From assembly GCA_020636105.1 (NCBI GenBank), contig JACJYL010000001.1:3534001-3598000 (forward strand): DNA of 64,000 bases, written 5' to 3'. The notes under the pieces are model-generated. The model did no database searches. It was not told where the DNA came from and worked only from the letters and a program-made list of their open reading frames with translations. Below, in pieces: positions 8,201-15,976 of the stretch. How positions within the stretch are numbered: position 1 is the stretch's first letter; each line of letters opens with the position of its first letter. The stretch comes from Lewinellaceae bacterium (GTDB lineage Bacteria; Bacteroidota; Bacteroidia; Chitinophagales; Saprospiraceae). The translations under genes were made by a program, and so were the position numbers.

Positions 8201-11135
8201 GGCTCAGGGAGCCATGAACCTCCCGATCTCCTGTGGAGATACTATGGGTATTCTCTGCAACCAGGCCTTTAGTCCCCAGGTCAGTGGATTGTTCCAGTGT
8301 CAGGGGCCGCAATGTCCCGCAGTTAATAATATTAACTGGACGCTCAGCGAACCGGGCGGTCCGATCACCCAAAGTGGTCTCATTAACGGTCCTAATTTTA
8401 ATTTTAGCTTAACCCCGGCATGGTTTAATACCCCGGGCATTTATACGCTGACCTTCACAGGAAGCTGTGGGGGCCAGTATTGCCCTCCCTGTGTGCTGTA
8501 TTTTGAATCAGAGGGATGTAACTGCTGCACCGACCAGGAGGCTTTTCTCCAGGCCGTGGCAAATTTCCAGGCCAATGCCCAATTTGGCAATTGTTCCATA
8601 AATGTAAATGGCACAGGACTGAACGATTGCCTACAGGTCACCTGGGATTGGGGAGATGGCTCTCCTCTTGAAGGACCTTATTCCAATAATACACCAGTAT
8701 CCCATTCATACACCGGCACTCCTGCACCTCCCTACACCGTCTGTTACACCATTCAGGAGTTTAACGCCGGTGAAGTTTGCTGGGAGATTACAGTGTGCCT
8801 CGACGAACAGGTTTTTTGCGACACCTGCTCCTGCGGTGAGCTCAGCGACCTGACCTGGCGCCCGTCACAGGGAGCGCCAAACATTCCGATTGAATGTGGT
8901 GACTCACTGGTCCTTGGCTGCCTAAATCCCGGTGCCAATGTGATGTTTGAAGGTCACTTTGACTGCATAGGGGAGGACTGCCCGCCGCCTTTGGTGAATT
9001 GGGTTTTGCGGGAAAAAGGAACCCAGCTATTTGTCGGCGCCGGCACCGTCAGCGGTTCGAACTTCCAGATTCCGTTACCGGCATCCTATTTTACTTTCCC
9101 AAAAGTTTACGAGTTATTCATCATTGGGGAGTGTAACGGGGTCCTTTGCCAGGAATGTATGTTCATGATCATGACGACGGAATGTCCGTGTGAATGTGGC
9201 GAATTTACTGAAATGTCCTTCCGCCCAACACAGGGATCCATGAATATTCCTATAAACTGCGGGGATACCATGGGCATCCTTTGCAACCAGGCCTTCCCCC
9301 CGGAGATCAGTGGATTTTTCCAATGCCAGGGCACCGATTGCCCTCCGGATAACACCCTGACCTGGACGCTTAATGAACCAACAGGTCCAATAACCCAAAG
9401 CGGAACGACAAACGGAGGAAATTTTACCATTAGCCTAACCCCGGCCTGGTTTAACCACCCCGGCATTTATTCGCTGACGATCACAGGAAACTGCGGTGGT
9501 CAGGCATGCCCGCCATGCATACTGTATTTTGAATCTGCGGGATGTGACTGCTGCGCCGACTACGAAGCCTTCATCGCAAACGTACAAAATGCCGTCGCCG
9601 TTAGTGTGGACAATGCAATGTGCAAAGCCACCGTAAACATCGGGGACCTCGGCGATTGCAACGATTATCTTGATTTTATCGACTGGGGCGACAACCAGGT
9701 ATATCTCGGGCCATTTACCTCCGGAGACATGCCGATGCATGTCTATTCCGGCAGCGGCGTGTACCAGGTTTGCTATAAGGCGATAGAAAAGGATGCAAAC
9801 GGGGTCATCTGCTTTGACTCCACCTTCTGTAAAGCCATTGATATTGCCTGTTCCATTCAGCAGGATACCTGCGTCATGGCACCGGACGGATTGGTAGGAT
9901 GGTGGCCTATGGATGACCAATGGGGTGACCCGGATGTGATAGATATTTCCGGAGGCCTTCACCATGGCATACCAGAACCCAATGGTTTTGTAGGACTTCC
10001 TAATGGTCCTGAACCGGTAGCCGGAAAAGTAGACGGTGCGTTGGATTTTGTCAGTGTGCCGGGCACCAGTTGGGTGACCGTCAATAATCATAATGATTTC
10101 CAATTCGGCGGCGGCAGCTTCTCCATTGATGCCTGGATCAACACCGATATGGGCACACAAACAGAGCCCATCGTCAGTAAAATAAATTACCTGACGAATA
10201 CCGGTTATGCGCTCTCCATCCAGGGTACATCGCCTTATTACCTGACCCTGGAACTCGGCACAGGTACCATGGTGGAATATTTACAGGGACCTGCCATAAC
10301 TCCAGGTGTATGGAACTTCGTTGCCGTGTCTGTCCTTCCGCAAAACTGGGTTACTTTCTACGTGGGCAATGCCAGCAGTAGTGGAGTCCTTAGCCAAATC
10401 AGCCTTCCGATTGGAGTAACCGACGCAGCCAATACGCTTCCATTGCTCATTGGTAAAAATCCGTCCAACCCCCACTGGGATATCACCATTGATGAGTTGG
10501 AAATTTTCAGCCTTGCACTATATCCATGGGAGTTCAATACCATCTGGCAAGCAGGCGCCCTGGGCAAATGCAAGCCCGCCTGCCTTTGCGGTAATCTTGG
10601 TGCAGATGTCGATGCCGGATACACTGTATTTAGGCTTAATGATACTAGCACTATTTACCAGTTTCACCCCATAGGATTGCTGGATGATTGCGACCTGGTT
10701 GTCTGGGATTGGGGGCATGATGGTGCTGTTAGTGAATCTACAGGCAGGGCAGTTGTATCACATACCTTCCCTAATAGTGCTGATTATACTGTTACAATGA
10801 CAGTCAACCGGTTGGAAGATAATGGGAACACCTGTAGTGCCTCAACAAATTCTATTGTAAACTCATTGAGGGATTTTGCGGATGATGCCAACCTTTTCCA
10901 CCTCTTCCCCAACCCGACCAACGGCCACCTGACACTCCGCTTTGACGGTCCTGCGCCGAGGAAAGGCCAATGGCAGGTCATCGACTTGTGGGGCCGGGTA
11001 GTTCGGACGGAAACCCTCGAACCCAATAAGCCACAACATCAGTTAAATATTGAATCATTGCCGGCCGGCCTCTATTTCGTAAAAGTACTGGACGACGGGA
11101 TCCCCGTCTGGATAGAGAAAGTTATTAAGCAATAA
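5265..11135 (+). CDS. large secreted Cys-rich multidomain protein with T9SS type A sorting domain
   Basis: A 1956-residue exported protein. A signal peptide occupies about residues 1-35 (the second Met is also a possible start). Next are a beta-propeller-like region of SBBP/delta-60 style (about 40-420) and HYR-like Cys-rich modules (about 440-850, e.g. PPTIMCPPNLTINCNEST). Then follow four copies of a Cys-rich module of about 115 residues (nt 7805-8160, 8163-8520, 8819-9190, 9192-9545), best marked by CGEF...FRPxQG...CGD...CxG, with PKD-like inserts containing WDWGDG and FIDWGDN. A LamG/concanavalin-like domain follows (about 1540-1765, beginning GLVGWWPMDD), then another PKD-like segment and a C-terminal type A sorting domain (LFPNPTNGHLTLRF ... 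GLYFVKVLDDG). T9SS cargo of this class is exported to the cell surface or medium; adhesion or polymer binding is plausible but unproven. It diverges from the LytTR system and is a likely target of it. Confidence 0.88.
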   Translation: MMKVSHISTMLHSTTTFFFFILILAILSPLTGMGQPFQRNFGNTLDNGFTKVIQDGSNYYILGSNEPSSGATRQATVTRLDASGIHQWTLSLTIPSVWNDAVITPDGKLIMVGSTLPFDPTAQGIMGKVNSSGAFEWLKQQNITGRDALNRIVYNPVPENPMFPYYVLGTQFEPGGTPTTEDVILHTMNDNGTWGWKKIFPGAGDNEFSRDLEVLPGSGDLILAGNNAAGLIYRADNSGNVFTGVQIGGIYFNDVAQRSAGGFYATANSLSGSDAYVLKLDQDLLIQWDIQIPQLTFVRQVWEGPAGSLYVTGDGIFGGNFRTVIIKLSDNGPTVSWVKYLNSGSNFANGSLWYLPSGTMAYTDERILPVTFGGTCAYVSVSDLDLNTCKVSSDMISLIFFDPFPDGPPLPSIEFQDVPMEINLIDTASLNWLEAEVCSNAPCEASFDITLLDECGLAQITGTSTGPGNLDYLWCDASTSASFTTQLECGENTFCVSVTCEDGTVSTATQTINFSENIPPVALCVPGFGVELDPDCTYTLTPQQIDAGSTDNCFIKKLEISPSVLTGCGDHVITLTVTDWCDNTSTCTTGVQTIEAVPPTIMCPPNLTINCNESTDPAQTGFATATDNCTASPTITYTDITFGSFPCDGVIQRTWTATDECGNESSCIQNIMVMDNVPPTANCNSGVTVALDANCMASISAADIDENSFDNCQIASMSVSPNTFTHCGEFQVTLTVTDICGLQGTCTSVVTVIDGIAPMVTCPQDVTVTAFLPDCEAVVNNIYILSASDNCSIASIMYVISGATTLSGTGDASGQTFQQGTSTVTYTVTDDCGNTASCSFDVIVECVQCTCNGFANLSFYNLGVPDVAVSCNQPTVELPCIPNDGLYWFKGDLLCSADCPSSIDYQISANGGPAILSGSVFGGIQIPILSFGAAQIGGPGNYQLILTGNCGGDICTCVINFTVPECCDCGEFSEMTFRPAQGAMNLPISCGDTMGILCNQAFSPQVSGLFQCQGPQCPAVNNINWTLSEPGGPITQSGLINGPNFNFSLTPAWFNTPGIYTLTFTGSCGGQYCPPCVLYFESEGCNCCTDQEAFLQAVANFQANAQFGNCSINVNGTGLNDCLQVTWDWGDGSPLEGPYSNNTPVSHSYTGTPAPPYTVCYTIQEFNAGEVCWEITVCLDEQVFCDTCSCGELSDLTWRPSQGAPNIPIECGDSLVLGCLNPGANVMFEGHFDCIGEDCPPPLVNWVLREKGTQLFVGAGTVSGSNFQIPLPASYFTFPKVYELFIIGECNGVLCQECMFMIMTTECPCECGEFTEMSFRPTQGSMNIPINCGDTMGILCNQAFPPEISGFFQCQGTDCPPDNTLTWTLNEPTGPITQSGTTNGGNFTISLTPAWFNHPGIYSLTITGNCGGQACPPCILYFESAGCDCCADYEAFIANVQNAVAVSVDNAMCKATVNIGDLGDCNDYLDFIDWGDNQVYLGPFTSGDMPMHVYSGSGVYQVCYKAIEKDANGVICFDSTFCKAIDIACSIQQDTCVMAPDGLVGWWPMDDQWGDPDVIDISGGLHHGIPEPNGFVGLPNGPEPVAGKVDGALDFVSVPGTSWVTVNNHNDFQFGGGSFSIDAWINTDMGTQTEPIVSKINYLTNTGYALSIQGTSPYYLTLELGTGTMVEYLQGPAITPGVWNFVAVSVLPQNWVTFYVGNASSSGVLSQISLPIGVTDAANTLPLLIGKNPSNPHWDITIDELEIFSLALYPWEFNTIWQAGALGKCKPACLCGNLGADVDAGYTVFRLNDTSTIYQFHPIGLLDDCDLVVWDWGHDGAVSESTGRAVVSHTFPNSADYTVTMTVNRLEDNGNTCSASTNSIVNSLRDFADDANLFHLFPNPTNGHLTLRFDGPAPRKGQWQVIDLWGRVVRTETLEPNKPQHQLNIESLPAGLYFVKVLDDGIPVWIEKVIKQ

Positions 11136-11143
11136 CCCCATGT

Positions 11144-11173
11144 CCCCCTGGTCAATTTATTTTGGCCGGGGGG
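11144..11173 (+). terminator. terminator-like hairpin after the large secreted protein
   Basis: CCCCCTGG pairs with CCGGGGGG (one G-U pair) around a 14-nt AT-rich loop, 8 bp after the stop codon. The following sequence is A- and C-rich rather than T-rich, so intrinsic termination is only probable. Confidence 0.45.
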
Positions 11174-11260
11174 CAACCCCAAAAAACCATTTTTAAACCA
11201 TACCTCCCTTTAAATTAAAGGGAAAATAACAAACGTCAATCATGTACCCATCATTATCCA

Positions 11261-11569
11261 ATGCAAAAACAAGTGACCGATCCGGTTTTTTCAACTCCTG
11301 CCTATCTTTGGGATGGCACCAACCGGCTTCCCGGAATACTCGAATTATGGAATACAGAGGTTGTTTTCAGATTTTCAGGTTTTAAATCAAGCCACCTCAA
11401 CCTGGTCATTCCTGTCTCGTCTATTGAAAAGGTAGAAGAATACCTGATTTTTGATTTGGCCAAAAACGGTCTTAAAATACAGAGCCGGGAAGATAAATTT
11501 GATCTTTTTGTAATGGAGGAGGTCTGGAAATTCAAAAATTCCCTGACCAAAGCACTGGATAGACTTTAG
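11261..11569 (+). CDS. hypothetical protein, 102 residues
   Basis: A small soluble protein starting MQKQVTDPVFSTPAYLWDG and ending LTKALDRL. It has alternating hydrophobic stretches (VVFRFSGF, LNLVIPVSSIEKVEEYLIFDL, LKIQSREDKFDLFVME) followed by a C-terminal helix, a pattern like a small PH/GRAM-like beta fold. That resemblance is an impression and not a family match. No signal peptide or membrane segment is seen. It overlaps the convergent gene at 11566 by 4 bp at the stop codons. An in-frame start further upstream was not found. No function is proposed. Confidence 0.6.
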   Translation: MQKQVTDPVFSTPAYLWDGTNRLPGILELWNTEVVFRFSGFKSSHLNLVIPVSSIEKVEEYLIFDLAKNGLKIQSREDKFDLFVMEEVWKFKNSLTKALDRL

Positions 11570-12192
11570 AAAAGAAGGTCATCTGCCACCAGTTTATCGA
11601 TCGTGGCAATCAAAGCCATCAACACTTTATTGTGATTCATATTGTAATCAGCTTCCGTGGTGGATCCCAGTTTGTGTTCTGCTTCATTTTTGCTGTATCG
11701 CGCAAAGTTCAGGATGAACTCTTCGTATATCCCTGCACTGTTATCCACACGGGCATTTACACTATTCTGAAGTTCGACTATATGATTATTCCCTATAAGT
11801 TTTTTCCAGGTATGCTTTAGTTCAGCCGTTGCATCTGCTGCAAAGACTATCCCCGGTTTATTCAGAAAAGACTGGTTGTCTATTTTATTGATGATATTCA
11901 GCAGCATCCCTTTTTCCTTTTCCAGGTTTGAGATCCGAACCTTCATGAATTCAAATTCGGCAGCTTCCAAGGGCGTTAGGTTGACCGGGTTATGGAATTC
12001 CTCCTCAAAAAGTTTAATGGCAGGATCAATGTATTTTATCCGGTCGGAAAAAGATTGTTTCAGGAAGTCCTTGTTGATCAAATCCCCGCTATTTACATTG
12101 AGCATTTCCCCGCTGGAGAATTGAATGGATACGAAATCATCCTGGTCGTTGTAATCCAATTGGTCAAAATTGATGTTTTGCTTTAATTCCAT
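11566..12192 (-). CDS. hypothetical protein, 208 residues
   Basis: A soluble, acidic, mostly helical protein. The N-terminal third (FVSIQFSSGEMLNVNSGDL) looks like short beta strands. The middle contains a likely coiled coil (LEAAEFEFMKVRISNLEKEK, about residues 77-97), and the C-terminal part is helical with many charged residues (FARYSKNEAEHKLG). No signal peptide and no membrane segment. I do not recognise a family. The gene is convergent with the 102-residue ORF, overlapping it by 4 bp, and has its own upstream region of about 130 bp to the DoxX gene end. Confidence 0.65.
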   Translation of the reverse strand: MELKQNINFDQLDYNDQDDFVSIQFSSGEMLNVNSGDLINKDFLKQSFSDRIKYIDPAIKLFEEEFHNPVNLTPLEAAEFEFMKVRISNLEKEKGMLLNIINKIDNQSFLNKPGIVFAADATAELKHTWKKLIGNNHIVELQNSVNARVDNSAGIYEEFILNFARYSKNEAEHKLGSTTEADYNMNHNKVLMALIATIDKLVADDLLF

Positions 12193-12319
12193 TTCCCATT
12201 TTTAAGTTAAATTAATGGAAATTGATATCAAAGTCAAGATAGCTGTGGCTATCTACGGACATTTTTATGTTTTAAAAATTATCCTCAGCTGATTAACCGA
12301 AAGCCAATAAAACCAGGAC

Positions 12320-12721
12320 TTAATCCCACTTATGCCCGAAAGACAAAGCATATTTTCCCGATCCGGTGAAGAAAAGTGTCAGCGCACCAAAGAGGTATAA
12401 GCCTAAAAGTTCAACGCCCCATCCTCCGCTTTTTCCGAGTGCAAAAATCGAGGAAGCATGAACCAACAGCATAGCTGTAAGGCAATTGGCTACATAAATC
12501 AGGGCAGCCACCCGGGTTCTGTAACCGATAATAAGCATTAAGGGCGCAAGCAATTCCCCGATATAAACGCCGTTGGCGAAAAAGGCCGGCAACCCGATAT
12601 CGGTCAGATCCGCCTGTATGCCACTGATTCCTTTGCGGATTTTCTGTATCCCATGTAAGAACATCAAAATTCCAAGGGCCAGCCTGAGAATCAGTAACCC
12701 TGTATCTGCATTTTTAGCCAT
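12320..12721 (-). CDS. DoxX family membrane protein
   Basis: A 133-residue inner-membrane protein with about four transmembrane segments. Family features are GLLILRLALGILMFLHGIQK near the N-terminus, GLPAFFANGVYIGELLAPL in the middle, and a C-terminal hydrophobic helix before FFTGSGKYALSFGHKWD. DoxX-like proteins have been linked to quinone-dependent oxidation, but most members have no assigned reaction. The start at 12721 (MAKNADTG) is preferred to an upstream in-frame ATG at 12790 because it gives the usual family length and avoids running through the terminator hairpin at 12775-12809. Confidence 0.85.
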   Translation of the reverse strand: MAKNADTGLLILRLALGILMFLHGIQKIRKGISGIQADLTDIGLPAFFANGVYIGELLAPLMLIIGYRTRVAALIYVANCLTAMLLVHASSIFALGKSGGWGVELLGLYLFGALTLFFTGSGKYALSFGHKWD

Positions 12722-12774
12722 TTGTGGAAATGTTTTATTTAAAGATGTGAAATTATTCGTTTTTGGGTAAAAAC

Positions 12775-12809
12775 ACAAAAGGTGATGCATTGTTTACATC
12801 ACCTTTTGT
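12775..12809 (-). terminator. intrinsic terminator of the 12877-13923 gene
   Basis: A perfect 13-bp inverted repeat (ACAAAAGGTGATG / CATCACCTTTTGT) with a 9-nt loop, 68 bp downstream of the minus-strand gene ending at 12877. On the minus strand it is followed by GTTTTTACCC, a short U-run. Its position also argues that the DoxX gene starts downstream of it. Confidence 0.75.
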
Positions 12810-12876
12810 CGAAAAAATGAAATCCTGGATAACCAGGATATAAAATCAGCACCTGGTTGAAAGCATCAGCCTGCTC

Positions 12877-13923
12877 CTAATTCTTTTTTCGTTTGGTCGT
12901 GGTGGTGGTTTTCGTCTTTTTCACCCCCGCAGTATTTCCTTTTTTTCCGGCTTTTGTTGTAGTGGTTGTTTTTCGGGTTCCCTGTTTATTTTGACCCTGA
13001 ACCTTTGTTTCTGTGGTCGTGCGCTTTCCGGCTTTTACCGTACCATCGCCTTTTTTGACGGCAGTTTTGGTGGTCGTGGTTTTTTTGCCGGCTTTAACGT
13101 TGCCATCGGGATTTTTTACTGCACCCCGGGTAGTGGTTTTTTTGGTGACCACCGCGCCGTTTTTGGTCTTTTTCACCCCAACGGTAGTGGTCCGTTGTTT
13201 TACGGTAACAGAAGTTCTACGGTGAGGGGCGTAAACACGGTGCGCATTAACGACACGATGCGTATGGACCACCCGGTAGTGTGCATGGTAACGGGTGCAT
13301 CTGTTATAATGCCACCTCCATGGATGAGGTCTCCAAGGACGCCACCATGTTGGGTAAACCCTCCACCCGTATGGAGATACCCAAACGACATAATTGGGGG
13401 CATAAATGTATCTTACTGATGGCCACACCCAGACATTTACCACGATCCTGTAAACAGCAATATCTGCAGACGGGCCTCCTTTGCCATCCATTTCAGCTTC
13501 CGCTTCGAAAGGTTCGGCATAAACTTCGGGCCCGTAAAGGTCTTCGTCTCCCTCGATCTGTAAAATAGCGGTTTCTTCTCCTGTTTTTTCGATTTCTATG
13601 ACGGCGATGTCCTGTACTTCATTCTCATTGACGGGCACCTGAAGGATCAGTACGTGTACGTTTCCTTCCATTTTGTCTTCAACGCGGATGTAATCGATCT
13701 CTCCGTCTTCATTGAGGTCGAGATTGTTTACATCATTGTCTTCTTCGTTTAACCGTTTTTCAAAGTCTTCCGGGGAAGAAGAGATCTTAAACATTTCCAA
13801 TGCTCCCTCAAGGCTGAAATTATCCCCGGGGAGCCCTGTGCTGTCGACAGGTTCGGATTGGGCAAAAACTGATGTTTGCAACAAAATCAGTGCAAAAATC
13901 AGCATAAAATTGATGTTTTTCAT
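12877..13923 (-). CDS. secreted protein with His/Trp/Tyr-rich core and Lys/Thr-rich repetitive tail
   Basis: A 348-residue exported protein. The start at 13923 gives a clean signal peptide (MKNINFMLIFALILLQTSVF, then AQ) and is preferred to an ATG nine codons upstream. Residues about 30-150 are acidic, with an EF-hand-like stretch (LDLNEDGEIDYIRVED). Residues about 155-240 are packed with Trp, Tyr, His and Arg (VNVWVWPSVRYIYAP, WWRPWRPHPWRWHYNR, HAHYRVVHTHRVVNAHR). The last 115 residues are a low-complexity, strongly basic Lys/Thr/Gly tail with two related copies of (N/D)GxVKAGKxTTT. Related proteins occur in Bacteroidota without a known function. An acidic head with a basic tail could suit binding of metals, polyanions or the envelope; that is only inference. 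Confidence 0.8.
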   Translation of the reverse strand: MKNINFMLIFALILLQTSVFAQSEPVDSTGLPGDNFSLEGALEMFKISSSPEDFEKRLNEEDNDVNNLDLNEDGEIDYIRVEDKMEGNVHVLILQVPVNENEVQDIAVIEIEKTGEETAILQIEGDEDLYGPEVYAEPFEAEAEMDGKGGPSADIAVYRIVVNVWVWPSVRYIYAPNYVVWVSPYGWRVYPTWWRPWRPHPWRWHYNRCTRYHAHYRVVHTHRVVNAHRVYAPHRRTSVTVKQRTTTVGVKKTKNGAVVTKKTTTRGAVKNPDGNVKAGKKTTTTKTAVKKGDGTVKAGKRTTTETKVQGQNKQGTRKTTTTTKAGKKGNTAGVKKTKTTTTTKRKKN

Positions 13924-14138
13924 GGTGTAAATTTTTAGAAATGAATTCAATGGTCAATTTACTATTGACTGTTGAAAAAAGCAATGGTTTAATATTGCTT
14001 TATCATTTTTTTAACCATGAAAGAGGGGGCGCAGTTCCAAAATGTGCCTTTATAGAAAAAAGAGGAAAAATTGAATAGATTTCAACTTCATTCTTGCATG
14101 TAATCCGGATTGGAATTTTCTCCAATAAGACCTTGGAT

Positions 14139-15821
14139 TCAATCCCATTTTTGAATCACCAACTTCTCCGAATACCGCCCATTAACCAAAACCACATAAA
14201 TTCCTTCGGGTAAATTTTTAGTATCGATTTTATGCAGTAAAGATTCGGGTTCATTTTGATAAACAAGCCTGCCCATTCCATCAAAAATGCGGACATCATT
14301 GATGGGTAACTGACTTTCCTGCCCCAGAGTGATCTCAAAAAATGACTCCGCCGGATTAGGGGATACCTTGAGCAAAGGTGAATCAAAGACTACTTCGTCA
14401 ACCCCGATGATCCCGCATGCTGCCTCTACTTCTACCCTTGAATTGCAGCCGGGAGCATTGTTCACTATTTCCACCTCATTTTCTTCTTCTGAAAAATTTA
14501 GTAGAAAATTACAGATACTCACCGCCTCACAGACTGGGAGGTTTAGGTTGTCTTTGATGAAAACGGAAGTAAAATGGGCGGTATCAACGGCAAAACCAAG
14601 CAATGAAACAAGTGATGGATTGCCTTGTATTAGCAGACTTCCTACTGTATCTAATTGAGAGAGGGAAGTAATATCATTCAAATTCTGATTTTCCTTTAAA
14701 ACAAGCCACGATTCAACCTGTTTCAGATGGTGAAGTCCAGACAAATTCTCCAAAGAAGGGCTGCTGAATATCCCCAGGGAATGAAGGTTTTCAATGTCTT
14801 GCAAGGGGGTTAATGTTGATAAAATTTCGTTGCCATAAAAGGAAATAGAACGGACATCTTCACCCGTAATCTCGTCAAAAGCACTTAACCCGGTTAGGTC
14901 ATCATTTTCATAAATACTGATTCCTTCTGAAAAACCAGGTAAGCTCGTTATATCAGTCAGGTTTTCATTGGAGATAATAGCTAACCTCTCTACAGAGGCA
15001 AGGCTGTCCAGCCCGTTTAAGGTGACAAGACCATTATTATTCTCAATATAAACCTGCGTTATTATGCCCCCCGGTTTCAAACCGTCCACACTTTCCAGCG
15101 CATCATTCTCCACCACATGAAGTTCATCGATGTATGCCTGATTTTGCAATCCATCCAGATCAGGCAAAGCATTATTGTTTTCTATCCTAAGATCGTACAG
15201 GTTTGTGATAGCTCCCAGCCCTTCCAGACTTTGCAAGGCATCATTACCTTCAATAACTACATCCCATAGATCATCATACATTTGACCAGGGTCTTCAGGA
15301 ATGGCTTCTGCATAGGTAATTCCTTCCAGGCCATGCAAGTCCAGCAGGTTATCATTATCTACAATAATCAAGGGGCTTGCCCATAAAGAAAATACACCCT
15401 CGATATTTTGGAGACCTGTTAAATGAAGCAGGGCATCGTTATTTTCGATAATGAAATAATCCAGCATGCCTGAAATTCCGGACAATTGGCTTATATCTGT
15501 CAGGGAAGGATTGTCCAGAATCCAAAGCTCACTAACCGTTGTATTAATATTTTCCAACCCGGACAGGCTGGTAAGCGAATTAAGGCTCGATAAATGCAAC
15601 ATGGTAATACTTGTCAGAAAGTGGAGACTTTCCAGAGAAGAAACAGAAGCCCCGGTTATCGTCAACCTGTGAATTTCCGAACAATTCGGATACATCGTTG
15701 CAAAAGCTTCTACCTCTATCTGACCGGATAAATAAATATTCAGGTTATCCGGGCATTGCGCCTTTCCGGCTAAAATGGCCAGGAATAATATCCATACTGA
15801 AAGTAAGATTTTTCTTTTCAT
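14139..15821 (-). CDS. secreted leucine-rich-repeat protein with T9SS type A sorting domain
   Basis: A 560-residue exported protein. The signal peptide is MKRKILLSVWILFLAILAGK, ending near AQ. A short Cys-containing cap (CPDNLNIYLSG) leads into about 17 irregular leucine-rich or receptor-L-type repeats (residues about 45-450; e.g. LTSLSGLENI, LLHLTGLQNI, LQSLEGLGAI). A second Cys-containing cap follows (CEAVSICNFLLN), then the T9SS type A sorting domain at about 485-560 (VSPNPAESFFEITLG ... NLPEGIYVVLVNG). It likely displays a curved ligand-binding surface outside the cell; the ligand is unknown. It lies 155 bp downstream of another T9SS cargo gene on the same strand, separated from it by an inverted repeat, so it is probably transcribed separately. 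Confidence 0.88.
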   Translation of the reverse strand: MKRKILLSVWILFLAILAGKAQCPDNLNIYLSGQIEVEAFATMYPNCSEIHRLTITGASVSSLESLHFLTSITMLHLSSLNSLTSLSGLENINTTVSELWILDNPSLTDISQLSGISGMLDYFIIENNDALLHLTGLQNIEGVFSLWASPLIIVDNDNLLDLHGLEGITYAEAIPEDPGQMYDDLWDVVIEGNDALQSLEGLGAITNLYDLRIENNNALPDLDGLQNQAYIDELHVVENDALESVDGLKPGGIITQVYIENNNGLVTLNGLDSLASVERLAIISNENLTDITSLPGFSEGISIYENDDLTGLSAFDEITGEDVRSISFYGNEILSTLTPLQDIENLHSLGIFSSPSLENLSGLHHLKQVESWLVLKENQNLNDITSLSQLDTVGSLLIQGNPSLVSLLGFAVDTAHFTSVFIKDNLNLPVCEAVSICNFLLNFSEEENEVEIVNNAPGCNSRVEVEAACGIIGVDEVVFDSPLLKVSPNPAESFFEITLGQESQLPINDVRIFDGMGRLVYQNEPESLLHKIDTKNLPEGIYVVLVNGRYSEKLVIQKWD

Positions 15822-15889
15822 GATTTTTGGATTTTGTAATGAAGTCCTTTGTACAGGATAAAAATCGGTAATAATTTCCCGAGAAAAAG

Positions 15890-15965
15890 CCTCCGAGGTT
15901 TCCCTCCCCGGAAAAGGCTAAATTACCGGAAGTTATTCTCAAAACCGTAATAGAAACCTCGAAGG
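15890..15965 (-). terminator. inverted repeat, probable terminator of the 15977-17527 gene
   Basis: CCTCCGAGGTTTC (15890-15902) and GAAACCTCGAAGG (15953-15965) are complementary at 12 of 13 positions with a 50-nt interval, starting 12 bp after the stop at 15977. The long loop makes this a weak terminator candidate. Confidence 0.4.
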
Positions 15966-15976
15966 TTTAACCGCAC

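Noticed and set aside
9435..10160. 241-codon minus-strand ORF
   Set aside because: Shadow of the large secreted protein's coding frame; no domain support.
12722..12790. Longer N-terminus for the DoxX protein
   Set aside because: Would include the terminator hairpin of the neighbouring gene and add a polar stretch before the first helix.
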